From: Sulfitobacter sediminilitoris | GTDB lineage: Bacteria > Pseudomonadota > Alphaproteobacteria > Rhodobacterales > Rhodobacteraceae | NCBI RefSeq assembly: GCF_010667575.1 | Contig: NZ_JAABNT010000002.1 | Span: 310,001 to 374,000, forward strand | Direction: 5' to 3' | DNA: 64,000 bases | Part shown: piece by piece, positions 43,479 to 52,469 of the stretch | Layout of the letters: each line of letters opens with the position of its first letter | Position numbering within the stretch: position 1 is the stretch's first letter | Made by a program: the position numbers and the translations under genes | Notes under the pieces: generated by a model | What the model was told of the DNA's origin: nothing | Database searches by the model: none | Seen by the model: only the letters and a program-made list of their open reading frames with translations

Positions 43479-44573
43479 TCAACCGAAGTAGTGGTTGTAG
43501 GCCAGCTTGTAGTCAGGCTGGTTCAGGTTGAGGTAGTTCATCACATCCTTGGCGTAGGCCTTCTGCGATTCCATCACCTTGGCAAAGAATGGATCGTCCT
43601 CTGCGATTCGGTTTGCCACGGCATCCCATGCAACCAGCTGTGCCTCCATCACGGAATCCGGGGTCCGGTGAACCGCAACGCCGTCCGCTTCCTGCAGTTT
43701 GATCAGGTCATCGGAATAACGCTTTGTGTTGCCCCAGTAGAAGCCAGAGTTTTCCGCCATGGACGCGTTCTTGATGATCGCCTGATGCTCAGGTGACAGG
43801 CTGTTGAACTTGTCTTTGTTGATCGTGACTTCAAAGAACTCCTGCGACTGGTGGTAGGATGCCAGCATGTAGTTCTTGGCCACATCCTGCATACCAAAGT
43901 CACGGTCGGATGTTGGGTTGTTGAATTCAGCCGCGTCGATCAGACCGGATTTCATTGCTGGCTGGATTTCACCGCCCGGCAGCTGAACAACTGACATGCC
44001 CATTTCCAGCATGACGTCAGCAGCCAGACCCACTGTCCGGTACTTCAGGCCCTTCATCTGGGATGCGTCTGTGATCTGCTCTTTGAACCAGCCCAGTGGC
44101 TGTGCAGGCATGGGCGAGTTGAAGAAGGACACAACGTTCAGACGCAGGCTGTCCATCAGTTCATTGAACAGTTCCATGCCGCCGCCGGCGTAAACCCAAC
44201 CCAGCACTTCCTGGCTTGACCAGCCAAAGCAAGGACCGGTGCCGAAAAGCGAAGCGGCCTTGGATTTACCATACCAGTAGGCAGGCACGTAGTGAGCCGC
44301 GTCCAGAACACCGCGGTGAACCGCATCTTGCATCTGGCTTGTTTTGACAACCGCGTCCACCGACAGAACTTCGATGGTCAGCGAGCCGCCGGACATTTCA
44401 TTGACGCGTGCCGCGAAGGACTGGGCGTTCTCCAAAAAGATACCGCCGCCCCAGGCCGCTTGCATCTTGAGCGTAACACCGTGGCTGTCCGCGAGCGCGG
44501 GTGTGGCCAGTGCTGCGGCACCGGCAACAGCCGAGCCGCGCAGAAATTTTCTGCGGTTAATAGAGTCTTTCAT
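43479..44573 (-). CDS. dctP: TRAP transporter substrate-binding protein (DctP) with Tat signal
   Basis: A 364-residue receptor. The N-terminus has twin arginines (NRRKFLRGSAVAGAAALATPALA), so Tat export is likely. It belongs to the subfamily with WGGGIFLENAQSFAARVNEMSGG near residue 40 and the clamp region MKGLKYRTVGLAADVMLEMGMSVVQLPGGEI near 160. GGGAGGAAAC precedes the ATG. It heads a seven-gene operon: dctP, dctQ, dctM, amidase, small membrane protein, 2-hydroxyacid dehydrogenase, HIBADH-like. Substrate unknown; an amide or hydroxyacid derivative fits. Confidence 0.93.
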   Translation of the reverse strand: MKDSINRRKFLRGSAVAGAAALATPALADSHGVTLKMQAAWGGGIFLENAQSFAARVNEMSGGSLTIEVLSVDAVVKTSQMQDAVHRGVLDAAHYVPAYWYGKSKAASLFGTGPCFGWSSQEVLGWVYAGGGMELFNELMDSLRLNVVSFFNSPMPAQPLGWFKEQITDASQMKGLKYRTVGLAADVMLEMGMSVVQLPGGEIQPAMKSGLIDAAEFNNPTSDRDFGMQDVAKNYMLASYHQSQEFFEVTINKDKFNSLSPEHQAIIKNASMAENSGFYWGNTKRYSDDLIKLQEADGVAVHRTPDSVMEAQLVAWDAVANRIAEDDPFFAKVMESQKAYAKDVMNYLNLNQPDYKLAYNHYFG

Positions 44574-45285
44574 GTTTCCTCCCAAGGACTTCTATGCGGC
44601 CGATGCTTGTGATCGATCCACTTTTAAGTTTGGTGCTAAGGTGTGAACTTTTGTGCCGCGCATCACGAATATCGATCCAGCCAGCAGCGACTTGCCGTCA
44701 CCCAACACGCGCCACAATTAGGTTCTACAGGGCTAGAGACAAGGACTTCTTTGACGTAAGGGCCTGCGCTGAGTGGCGCGACAGAAAGAGATACACGTTT
44801 TGCGTGTGGTCACGCGTCTGACGCTGCCTCTATTCTCTCACAAGATTGTGATAGGCATGTCTTTGTTTAATATAATGGTAGCGGTAACAGCTTTGGGCAA
44901 CGGATTGTTTGCAATGCTCACCGAAACCTTCAGGCCCAACCTGTCGCCACCCGGTAAAAAAATTTTACCAAAGAGCGCCTCAAGGCCGAATATAGACACT
45001 TCGAAGCAGGGATTTCGCAAGATTCGATAACCTCGTCCGAATCACTTTTGAGAAGAGGAAACCGGATGGGATCCGGGTTGCGAAATCCGGGGTACCTTGC
45101 CGAACTCCTGCCCGGAAGACTTACGGCGATGCAATCATAGATGAGGAGTCTGCCCGCGCCAAAGCACTGAGCCGCGAGCTTGCGCGACTGCCGCTGATCG
45201 CATCGCAATCGGGGGCGATGCACCTGCGGATGTCTAGATCAGGCAGGTACACCAAAGCGGCCACGTGACTCAGGCCATCAGGGTT
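44574..45285. other. Gene-poor intergenic stretch of about 700 bp
   Basis: No convincing gene. Short frames on both strands have no ribosome binding site and no recognisable protein. The right-hand part of the dctP promoter must lie at its left end. It holds a TCACAA-GA-TTGTGA palindrome (44838-44851). A plus-strand stretch at 45141-45266 codes without stop for an amphipathic helix-like sequence (DEESARAKALSRELARLPLIA) that may be the tail of a decayed gene. Confidence 0.5.
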
Positions 45286-46287
45286 TTAGCAATACTTCTC
45301 CGGCCCGTTCCACTGTACGGCTGAGTAACGGTCACCATGTGCCCAACCGATTGGAAGAACGTCTTCGATTGCCTGCAGTTCGTCAGCAGTGAGCGTTCGA
45401 TCCGCCGCTTCAAGCAGCTGCGCGAAGTGTGCGACAGACCGTGTGCCGGGGATCGGGATCACATGTTCGCCCTGCGCCATGACCCACGCGATCGCCAGCC
45501 CCGCCGTTGACATGCCCATGTCCGCAGCCAAGGCCTGAAACGGCGCAACGGCTGCGATGTTGGCGCTGTAGTTCGGTTCCATAAAGCGGGGGTTGTTCAC
45601 CAGAAACGGCAAATCCTGCACTGCCGCATGGCTTAACGGGCTGTCCGTCAGCAAGGAGCGGCCGACCGGGGAAAAGGCCACCAGTGCTGTGCCCAGTTCT
45701 TCGCAGGTTTGCACCAGCCCCATTTCTGGCGACCGGGTAGAAAGGGAGTATTCAGATTGCACCGCGGCGACGGGATGGATCGCATGCGCGCACCTCAGCG
45801 ATGTTGGTGCGATCTCGGAGAACCCGATCGTCTTGGTCTTGCCCGCCTTGACCAGACCGGCAAGGGTTTCGGTGACCTCTTCGATTGGCAGTGAGGGGTC
45901 ACGGCGATGAACATAGTAAAGATCGACCGCCTCAACGCCCAAACGCCTTAGACTTCCTTCCAGCTCTGCCTGCAGATGTTCCTTGGAGTTATCAAAGATA
46001 TTGCCGGGCCCATCTGGATTGCGTTTGATCGACCCCTTCGTGGCAATTTTGAATGCGTCTTTGGCCGCTGGGTTCGCTTTGAGATAGGTACCGATCACCG
46101 TTTCTGATGTGCCCATGCCGTAGACGTTCGCCGTGTCGATGTGCGTCACACCGGCATCCATCGCTGCATCCAGTATCGCATGGCTGTTTGCCTCGTTCGT
46201 GGGGCCGTAAAAATTGGAGAAGGACATCGCACCGATACCGATGGGATGCACAAGCGGGCCGTTCTGACCAAGGCGTCGGGTTTGCAT
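45286..46287 (-). CDS. Aldo/keto reductase
   Basis: A 333-residue NADPH-dependent aldo/keto reductase with the catalytic tetrad visible: Asp and Tyr in THIDTANVYGMG near residue 50-55, Lys in IATKGS near 85, and His in LYYVHRRDPSL near 127. The C-terminal cofactor loop is HVIPIPGTRSVAHFAQLLEA near 275. AGGATTT precedes the start. Reduces an aldehyde or ketone; the natural substrate is unknown. It stands alone. Confidence 0.92.
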   Translation of the reverse strand: MQTRRLGQNGPLVHPIGIGAMSFSNFYGPTNEANSHAILDAAMDAGVTHIDTANVYGMGTSETVIGTYLKANPAAKDAFKIATKGSIKRNPDGPGNIFDNSKEHLQAELEGSLRRLGVEAVDLYYVHRRDPSLPIEEVTETLAGLVKAGKTKTIGFSEIAPTSLRCAHAIHPVAAVQSEYSLSTRSPEMGLVQTCEELGTALVAFSPVGRSLLTDSPLSHAAVQDLPFLVNNPRFMEPNYSANIAAVAPFQALAADMGMSTAGLAIAWVMAQGEHVIPIPGTRSVAHFAQLLEAADRTLTADELQAIEDVLPIGWAHGDRYSAVQWNGPEKYC

Positions 46288-46438
46288 ACTTTAAATCCTG
46301 CGTGTTCTTTCATTACGTCTGGTCTGGCCCGCAGCATGGGCCGACCTATATGACTAGGCGAACATCTCAATCTAAGCACGGTTTGTCCACGCGGGTTTTG
46401 GGCAGGCACCGTCCAGCTTGTGAAAGCGTAGGGAACAA

Positions 46439-47017
46439 ATGCCGCAAGAAACCTCTGGCGAAATGCTTAATCTTGATTTGCGCACAGGCTTGCCCGACGC
46501 CCTAACCGTTCTGCTGAAAGAATATCCGAGGGCAGGGTGGGAGGCGCACCCCGGCTTTGACGGGCTGATCCGTTTCTGGCTGGACCGCCACATGATGTTC
46601 CGTCGCATCCTAGAGCGTCTGACACTTCAAACGCAGGAAACCCTCGACAAACGGATGGACCTGGGCCAATTCCGGCAGCAGACAGGGCGGCTTGGATCTG
46701 CTTTCGTGCAGGAATTGCATGGTCATCACAGCATCGAGGACGCCCATTATTTCCCGGTTCTAAGTCAAAAGGACGCCCGGATCTCGCAGGCGTTTGAACT
46801 GCTTGACCACGATCACCATGCATTGGACGGACATCTGAACAATTTCGTGGAAACGGCGAATGCAGCCCTGCGCGCGGATGGTCACAAGGACAGCGCAATC
46901 GGTGCGTTCCATGAAAATCTTGCGGACCTCAACGCCATGCTGGACCGGCATCTGATCGATGAAGAGGAAATCATCGTGCCCGTCATCCTGAAATACGGCG
47001 CGGCAGGGTTGAGCTGA
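46439..47017 (+). CDS. Hemerythrin domain-containing protein
   Basis: A 192-residue four-helix protein with the iron-ligand pattern of hemerythrins: RFWLDRHMMFRRIL near residue 46, ELHGHHSIEDAHYFPVL near 92 (HHxxE type), LLDHDHHALDGHL near 122, and DRHLIDEEEIIVPVI near 172. It probably binds a di-iron centre and senses or buffers oxygen, NO or iron. AGGGA lies before the ATG. Divergent from the aldo/keto reductase; no other partner is evident. Confidence 0.88.
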   Translation: MPQETSGEMLNLDLRTGLPDALTVLLKEYPRAGWEAHPGFDGLIRFWLDRHMMFRRILERLTLQTQETLDKRMDLGQFRQQTGRLGSAFVQELHGHHSIEDAHYFPVLSQKDARISQAFELLDHDHHALDGHLNNFVETANAALRADGHKDSAIGAFHENLADLNAMLDRHLIDEEEIIVPVILKYGAAGLS

Positions 47018-47059
47018 GGCAGTGCCAAGGCTCAAGCCCCTGTTTTCGAGGTTGCGGAT

Positions 47060-47088
47060 GTCACTTCAGGTGCAAGGGCTGAAGTGAC
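47060..47088 (+). terminator. Terminator-like hairpin after the hemerythrin gene
   Basis: Perfect 10-bp stem GTCACTTCAG / CTGAAGTGAC with a 9-nt loop, 43 bp after the hemerythrin stop and just before the decayed metE-like fragment. No U-run follows. Confidence 0.5.
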
Positions 47089-47117
47089 TTAGTCCCACTG
47101 TCACCACTGCTCCGCCC

Positions 47118-47306
47118 TCATGCCTCGTGCTCTGCACGCACAATCGCTGCACCTGCGGCCATGGATTGCATCTTGCCGAAGGCGACGTCGCGGCGCAGGT
47201 ACTTCAAACCGCAGTCTGGCGCCACGACCACCTTGTCCGCATCGACATGTGGCAAGGCGCGGCGTATCCGCTGTGTAATCACGGATCTAAACTCTGCTGA
47301 ATTCAT
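47118..47306 (-). pseudogene. C-terminal remnant of a MetE-like methionine synthase family gene
   Basis: About 60 residues, RIRRALPHVDADKVVVAPDCGLKYLRRDVAFGKMQSMAAGAAIVRAE, match the extreme C-terminus of cobalamin-independent methionine synthase-like proteins, including the zinc-ligand cysteine region (APDCGLKYL). Normal members have more than 340 residues, so at least 80 percent of the gene is gone. The frame continues upstream to 47405 but there it is antisense to the dctQ remnant and not related to MetE. Confidence 0.7.
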
Positions 47307-47329
47307 CGGTGTGAACCGTATCGCAACTT

Positions 47330-47442
47330 TGCCCACCTGGCCGTTCCGCGCCTTGATCCTCGCGGGCTTTGCTGTCGCCGCGATTGAATTTGCGGCGCGT
47401 GTCATCTCTGCCCTGCGTCAAGCTGCCCGAGGTCGCCCATGA
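47330..47442 (+). pseudogene. C-terminal remnant of a TRAP small permease gene (dctQ)
   Basis: The last 35 or so codons (TWPFRALILAGFAVAAIEFAARVISALRQ) look like the final helix and tail of a DctQ protein. The stop overlaps the following dctM-like ATG as ATGA, the usual dctQ-dctM junction. The N-terminal three quarters are missing; the sequence ahead belongs to the metE-like remnant on the other strand. Confidence 0.65.
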
Positions 47443-48117
47443 GCCCGGTTGAATTCGGCTCTATTGCGATTGTGGCCCTCGTTCTGCCGATCCTGATCGG
47501 ACTGCCCATCGGCATCTGCATGCTGGCCATGTCTTTTGTTGGCGTGTCCTTTATCCGCAATGACACTGTGGCCACACGGATGATGACCCAAGTCGCGAAC
47601 GACAGTCTTGAGGAATACCTTTTCGCCGTTGTGCCGCTGTATATCTTGATGGGGCTACAGGTCACGGTGTCAGGCGTTGGTCGCGACACATTTGACGTCT
47701 TTCAGAGACTTCTCAGGCGTGTGATGGTCGGACTTGGGGTTTCGATGGTCTTTGCGAATGCCGTCTTCGCCTCGATCACCGGCATCTCAATCGCCTCGGC
47801 AACGGTATTCAGCCGTATCGCTGTGCCTGAGATGCGCCGACATGGCTACACACGGCGCTTTGCGACAGGCGTTGTGGCCGCTGATCCCTCCATCGCTTTT
47901 GATGATTGTCTATGCTGTGCTGGCCGAACAATCGGTTGGCCGGATGTTCCTTGCGTGCGTCGGGCCGGGGTTGTTGCTGTCCCTTGTGTTCTCACTGACA
48001 ATCCTGCTTCTGGCGCTCACGCGGCGCAGCTTCGTATTTGATACAGAGAAGGACGACGCGGATATCCTCGCTTTTGCCATGGCAGAGCTTGAGCGTTTCC
48101 TTTCCAGTCTGGGCTAG
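47439..48117 (+). pseudogene. Frameshifted and truncated TRAP large permease gene (dctM)
   Basis: The first 147 codons encode a good DctM N-terminus (IGLPIGICMLAMSFVGV, AVVPLYILMGLQV, TGISIASATVFSRIAVPEMRRHGYTRRFATGVVA). At about 47881 the frame breaks and continues in another phase with IPPSLLMIVYAVLAEQSVGRMFLACVGPGLLL, the next DctM block; the linking G-rich loop (usually GSSVLGML) has been deleted with a loss of phase. After about residue 200 the similarity ends, so more than half the gene is absent. The final about 25 codons before the stop at 48117 are of unknown origin. Confidence 0.75.
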
Positions 48118-48158
48118 GTACCGATCCACATAAAACAAAGAAATGCGGAGACCCACAG

Positions 48159-49007
48159 ATGCGACTAGTGACATTTCAACGTGCGGATAAGAGCCAATCC
48201 TACGGCACGGTCGAAGGCGACCTGATCCGCGATGCAGGGGCGGTTCTGGGCGGTACCTATCCCGATCTCCGCAGCGTCTTGGATGCGGGTGCGACGGCTG
48301 ATTTGGACGGCAAAGGCGATACAATCAAGATGTCTGACGTGACTCTGCTGCCGCCAGTACCGAACCCCGAAAAAATTCTGTGCATCGGCCTGAACTACCT
48401 GCCGCATATTCTGGAGTCCGGGCGCGCGAAACCAGAATACCCGTCAATTTTCACGCGGTATCCGGCATCCGTTGTCGGACATGGCACGCCGATTGAGCGC
48501 CCCTTGGCAAGCCGTGAATTTGACTATGAGGGCGAATTGGCCCTCGTGATCGGGAAGGCCGGTCGTCACATCTCAGAAGACGATGCATGGGATCATATTC
48601 TGGGATATTCGTGTTTCAACGAAGGGTCGGTGCGCGACTACCAGAATCACACGACGCAATTCTGGCCGGGCAAAAGCTTTGAGCGTTCGGGTGCGATGGG
48701 GCCGTGGATTGTGACCTCAGACGAAGTCGGCGACATCACCGCACAGACCCTCACCACGCGGGTAAATGGAAACGTCGAACAGCACGCGCCAATCTCGGAC
48801 CTCGCCATCGGCATCCCGGAGATCATCGCCTATGCATCGACGGTCCTGACGCTGAAGCCGGGAGATATCATTGTCACCGGAACGCCCGGTGGCGTTGGAC
48901 GGTATCGCAAGCCGCAGCTGTTCCTTGAACCCGGCATGTCGGTTGAGGTTGAGATCAGCGGCGTCGGAACGCTGGTCAATGGTGTGATCGACGAACCCAG
49001 TGCCTGA
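48159..49007 (+). CDS. Fumarylacetoacetate hydrolase (FAH) family protein
   Basis: A 282-residue FAH-fold enzyme. The metal site is visible as FDYEGELALVIGKAGRHI near residue 122, SVRDYQNHTTQFWPGKSFERSGAMGPWIV near 158, and the C-terminal LKPGDIIVTGTPGGVG near 230. The family hydrolyses or decarboxylates acylpyruvates and related 2-oxo acids. GGAG precedes the start. It lies directly behind a decayed TRAP locus and may be a survivor of the same catabolic cluster. Confidence 0.9.
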   Translation: MRLVTFQRADKSQSYGTVEGDLIRDAGAVLGGTYPDLRSVLDAGATADLDGKGDTIKMSDVTLLPPVPNPEKILCIGLNYLPHILESGRAKPEYPSIFTRYPASVVGHGTPIERPLASREFDYEGELALVIGKAGRHISEDDAWDHILGYSCFNEGSVRDYQNHTTQFWPGKSFERSGAMGPWIVTSDEVGDITAQTLTTRVNGNVEQHAPISDLAIGIPEIIAYASTVLTLKPGDIIVTGTPGGVGRYRKPQLFLEPGMSVEVEISGVGTLVNGVIDEPSA

Positions 49008-49034
49008 CCCCACAAGCACCGGGCCGGTCCCTCG

Positions 49035-50021
49035 TCAGAGCGTCAGAACCGTCGATCCGATCGTCTCGCGCGCTTCCAGCGCACGGTGGGCGTCTGCGAC
49101 CTGCTCCAGCGGAAACCGCTGACCGATTTTGACTTTGACGTCACCGGAGACGACCTTGCCCAGGACATGGCGCGCCATGTCTTGGCAACGCTCCGGGTCA
49201 GCCGTGTAGGTAAAGAGCGTTGTCCGCGCGACCTTGAGCGATCCCTTTGCCGCCAGCGTCAGTAGACTGACAGGCGGTACCGGGCCAGAGGCGTTACCAA
49301 AAGACATCATGATGCCCAGCGGTTTGAGACAATCGAGCGAGGCATCAAACGTGTCCTTACCCACGCCGTCCATGACCACGTCTACACCCTTGCCGTTGGT
49401 GATCTCTGAAACGCGCTCCACAAAGTTTTCCGTCCGGTAATTGATCACATGCGCGGCCCCATGGGCGCGTGCCAGTTCGCATTTTTCATCGGTACTCGCA
49501 GTACCGATCAATTCGATCCCTTCGGATTTGGCCCACTGGCACGCCAAGAGGCCCACACCCCCTGCCGCTGCGTGGAACAGAACCTTTTCCCCCTTCGCAA
49601 TCGGATAGGTTCGATGAAACAAGTATTCTACGGTCATGCCCTGCAGCATGATCGCCGCCCCTTCCTCGAAAGACAGCGCATCGGGCAGCGGACAGACCTG
49701 CGCGGCCGGCATCACACGAACATCGCAATATGCACCGGGTGGCATCGCGGCGTAGGCAACGCGGTCACCCACTGCCAGATGTGTGACGCCATCACCCACC
49801 GCCTCGACCGTGCCGGAAGCCTCCATGCCAAGAGCATGAGGCATCTCAAGCGGATACAGCCCGGTTCTTTGATAAACATCGATATAGTTCAGCCCGCAAA
49901 CCGCATGCCGCACACGGACTTCTCCTGCGCCCGGTTCGCCAACTTCCTGCTGCCTGAGTTCAAGAACCTCGGGCCCACCGGGTTTCGAAATCACAACGGC
50001 GCGTGATGTTTGACTTGTCAT
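49035..50021 (-). CDS. qor: Quinone oxidoreductase (zinc-independent MDR family)
   Basis: A 328-residue NADPH:quinone reductase-like protein: N-terminal GPEVLELRQQEVGEPGAGEVRVR, RHAVCGLNYIDVYQRTGLYP near residue 38, and cofactor loop KVLFHAAAGGVGLLACQWAK near 145. The zinc ligands of classical alcohol dehydrogenases are absent. AGGAG precedes the start. Converges on the FAH gene with 27 bp between. Typical one-electron quinone reducer; the physiological substrate is uncertain. Confidence 0.92.
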   Translation of the reverse strand: MTSQTSRAVVISKPGGPEVLELRQQEVGEPGAGEVRVRHAVCGLNYIDVYQRTGLYPLEMPHALGMEASGTVEAVGDGVTHLAVGDRVAYAAMPPGAYCDVRVMPAAQVCPLPDALSFEEGAAIMLQGMTVEYLFHRTYPIAKGEKVLFHAAAGGVGLLACQWAKSEGIELIGTASTDEKCELARAHGAAHVINYRTENFVERVSEITNGKGVDVVMDGVGKDTFDASLDCLKPLGIMMSFGNASGPVPPVSLLTLAAKGSLKVARTTLFTYTADPERCQDMARHVLGKVVSGDVKVKIGQRFPLEQVADAHRALEARETIGSTVLTL

Positions 50022-50141
50022 GGCAGATGCTCCTGATCAGTGGATTTCCCTCAATCCTTTGTGGCAGGTGCTCGCAAAACGTCAAGCGCGTGCTCTGACG
50101 AACGATGAATGGTTCAGGACTAACCGGAGAGGAGGTTTCAG

Positions 50142-50217
50142 TGGTGAGCCGTGCAGGATTCGAACCTGCGACCCACTGATTAAAAGTCAGTTGCTCTACC
50201 AACTGAGCTAACGGCCC
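50142..50217 (-). tRNA. tRNA-Lys (anticodon TTT)
   Basis: A 76-nt cloverleaf read on the minus strand from GGGCCGT to the encoded CCA. The acceptor stem pairs GGGCCGT with ACGGCTC (one G-U), the D-loop contains AGCTCAGTTGGTAGAGC, the anticodon loop is ACTTTTAAT, and the T-arm has GGTTCGAATCC. The anticodon UUU reads lysine AAA/AAG codons. Confidence 0.97.
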
Positions 50218-50322
50218 ACGCTGGCTGTACTTAGAAAGGTGCGCCCAAGGGGTCAAGCCCATAAAACGTTAAATGATGGACGCATGCTGGATATGTCGCA
50301 TGGGCCGGGTTATATGCCCGGA

Positions 50323-51156
50323 ATGACCGGAGATTCCGCAGATAGCTTGCCCTTTATGAAGATGCATGGGCTGGGAAACGACTTTGTCGTGGTGGACGCA
50401 CGTGTGCAGGATTGGGCAATCACACCAAAGGTGGCGAAGGGAATCGGTCATCGGCACTTTGGTGTGGGATTTGATCAGCTTGCCGTCATCTCAAATGGGA
50501 CGGGCGATGCGCATCTGACGTTTTTCAACGCTGACGGTTCCACGTCAGCGGCCTGCGGAAATGCAACCCGCTGTATTGCGCGATTTCTGATGCAGGAAAG
50601 CGGCAAGACCAAGCTGCATCTTACGACAGATCGAGGCACCCTGCTGGCTGAGGATGTGGGCGACGGGCTAACGGCGGTCAACATGGGTCAGCCGCAGCTT
50701 GATTGGCAAGAGATCCCGCTTTCCCATGAGCTTGATACGCTTGAGTTGCCGATTGATGGTACGCCCACCGCGACCGGTATGGGAAATCCACATTGCACCT
50801 TCTTTGTTGAGAACGTTGGCGACGTCGATCTTGCGCAGTTTGGACCAGGGATTGAGCATCATGCCCTTTTTCCAGAGCGTACCAATGTGCAGATCGCCCA
50901 GATCATCGGACCTGACCATATCCGTATGCGTGTCTGGGAACGCGGTGTGGGGATTACCCTCGCATCTGGTTCTTCTTCCTGTGCAACGGCGGTTGCGGCG
51001 GTGCGGCGGGGGCTGACCAGCCACAAGGTCCAGATTGATCTGCACGGCGGCACCCTGCACGTGGACTGGCGCGATGACGGCGTTTGGATGATCGGGCCGA
51101 CCGCGCATGTCTTTAGCGGGACGCTTACACCAGATTTCCTAGAGAGCATCTCATGA
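50323..51156 (+). CDS. dapF: Diaminopimelate epimerase DapF
   Basis: A 277-residue epimerase converting LL- to meso-diaminopimelate for lysine and peptidoglycan. Begins FMKMHGLGNDFVVVDAR; the two catalytic cysteines are at about 78 (SAACGNATRC) and 220 (SGSSSCATAV). Upstream of the second Cys it reads WERGVGITLASG, where E. coli-type enzymes have a Glu (GETQACG); this seems to be an alphaproteobacterial variant. The start is uncertain among ATGs at 50284, 50314 and 50323. Overlaps mtaB by ATGA. Confidence 0.93.
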   Translation: MTGDSADSLPFMKMHGLGNDFVVVDARVQDWAITPKVAKGIGHRHFGVGFDQLAVISNGTGDAHLTFFNADGSTSAACGNATRCIARFLMQESGKTKLHLTTDRGTLLAEDVGDGLTAVNMGQPQLDWQEIPLSHELDTLELPIDGTPTATGMGNPHCTFFVENVGDVDLAQFGPGIEHHALFPERTNVQIAQIIGPDHIRMRVWERGVGITLASGSSSCATAVAAVRRGLTSHKVQIDLHGGTLHVDWRDDGVWMIGPTAHVFSGTLTPDFLESIS

Positions 51157-52406
51157 GCGCTCCAGTATTCTCAAACCACGGTTGCCGTCTGAATGCCTAT
51201 GAGGTTGAGGCCATGAAAGACCTTGCGGGGCAAGCGGGTCTGGAGAATGCGGTCATCGTCAATACCTGTGCCGTGACAGCCGAAGCCGTGCGCAAGGCGC
51301 GGCAGGATATCCGCAAGCTGCGCAAGGCAAATCCGGATGCGCGGTTGATCGTAACAGGCTGTGCTGCACAAACGGAGCCGGATACCTTTGCCAAGATGGG
51401 TGAAGTGGACGCCGTCATTGGCAATACAGAGAAGATGCAGCCCGACACGTGGCGCGGTCTGGCCGCCGATTTCATCGGTGAGACAGAGGCCCTGCAGGTC
51501 GATGACATCATGTCGGTCACTGAAACTGCAGGACACCTGATTGACGGGTTCGGCACACGCAGCCGTGCGTATGTGCAGGTGCAGAACGGTTGCGATCATC
51601 GCTGCACGTTTTGCATCATTCCGTTCGGTCGCGGCAATTCACGGTCGGTTCCGGCAGGGGTTGTGGTCGACCAAATCAAACGGCTGGTGGACAAGGGGTT
51701 CAACGAGGTGGTGTTGACCGGCGTAGATCTTACCTCGTGGGGTGCGGACCTTCCCGCCGCCCCCAAGTTGGGCGATCTGGTCATGCGCATTCTCAGACTC
51801 GTACCGGACCTGCCGCGCCTGCGGATCAGTTCCATAGACAGCATCGAGGTTGATGAGAACCTAATGCAGGCAATCGCGACAGAGCCGCGGTTGATGCCGC
51901 ATCTTCATCTGTCTCTGCAACACGGCGATGATATGATCCTCAAAAGGATGAAGCGACGTCATCTGCGTGATGATGCGATTGCTTTCTGTCACGAAGCCCG
52001 CCAGCTGCGGCCGGAAATGACCTTTGGTGCAGATATCATCGCGGGCTTCCCGACCGAGACGGAAGAGATGTTCGAGAATTCGCTAAAACTGGTGACGGAT
52101 TGCGATCTTACGTGGCTGCACGTTTTCCCCTATTCGGCCCGTCCCGGGACGCCCGCCGCGCGCATGCCCGCCGTGAATGGCCGCTACATTAAGGAACGTG
52201 CCAGCTTATTGCGCGCTGCGGGTGAAGCTCAGGTGTCAAAGCATCTGGCAGCGCAGCTGGGCAAAGAACATCGTATCCTGATGGAAAACCCAACGATGGG
52301 ACGGACAGAGCAATTTACCGAGACCGTATTCAGCTCTCCACAGATTGAGGGGCAGATCGTGACTGCCACCATTCGACACGTCCAAGGCGCGCAACTGGCT
52401 GCTTGA
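51153..52406 (+). CDS. mtaB: tRNA (t6A37) methylthiotransferase MtaB
   Basis: A 417-residue radical-SAM methylthiotransferase. The N-terminal UPF0004 domain has FSNHGCRLNAYEVEAM, VNTCAVTAEA and VTGCAAQTEPD with the three cysteines of one 4Fe-4S cluster; the radical-SAM motif CDHRCTFC is near residue 148. It converts t6A to ms2t6A at tRNA position 37. The LNAYE motif and the absence of a MiaB-like N-terminus favour MtaB over MiaB. Coupled to dapF. Confidence 0.92.
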   Translation: MSAPVFSNHGCRLNAYEVEAMKDLAGQAGLENAVIVNTCAVTAEAVRKARQDIRKLRKANPDARLIVTGCAAQTEPDTFAKMGEVDAVIGNTEKMQPDTWRGLAADFIGETEALQVDDIMSVTETAGHLIDGFGTRSRAYVQVQNGCDHRCTFCIIPFGRGNSRSVPAGVVVDQIKRLVDKGFNEVVLTGVDLTSWGADLPAAPKLGDLVMRILRLVPDLPRLRISSIDSIEVDENLMQAIATEPRLMPHLHLSLQHGDDMILKRMKRRHLRDDAIAFCHEARQLRPEMTFGADIIAGFPTETEEMFENSLKLVTDCDLTWLHVFPYSARPGTPAARMPAVNGRYIKERASLLRAAGEAQVSKHLAAQLGKEHRILMENPTMGRTEQFTETVFSSPQIEGQIVTATIRHVQGAQLAA

Positions 52407-52469
52407 CAGACATAGTTTGCGATCACAGCGATCTGAACTAGGCTATCCTTTTTGCCGGGAGGGCGGGAT

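Noticed and set aside
47307-47405. Extension of the metE-like frame to 47405
   Set aside because: These codons are antisense to the dctQ remnant and unlike MetE, so the similarity ends near 47306.
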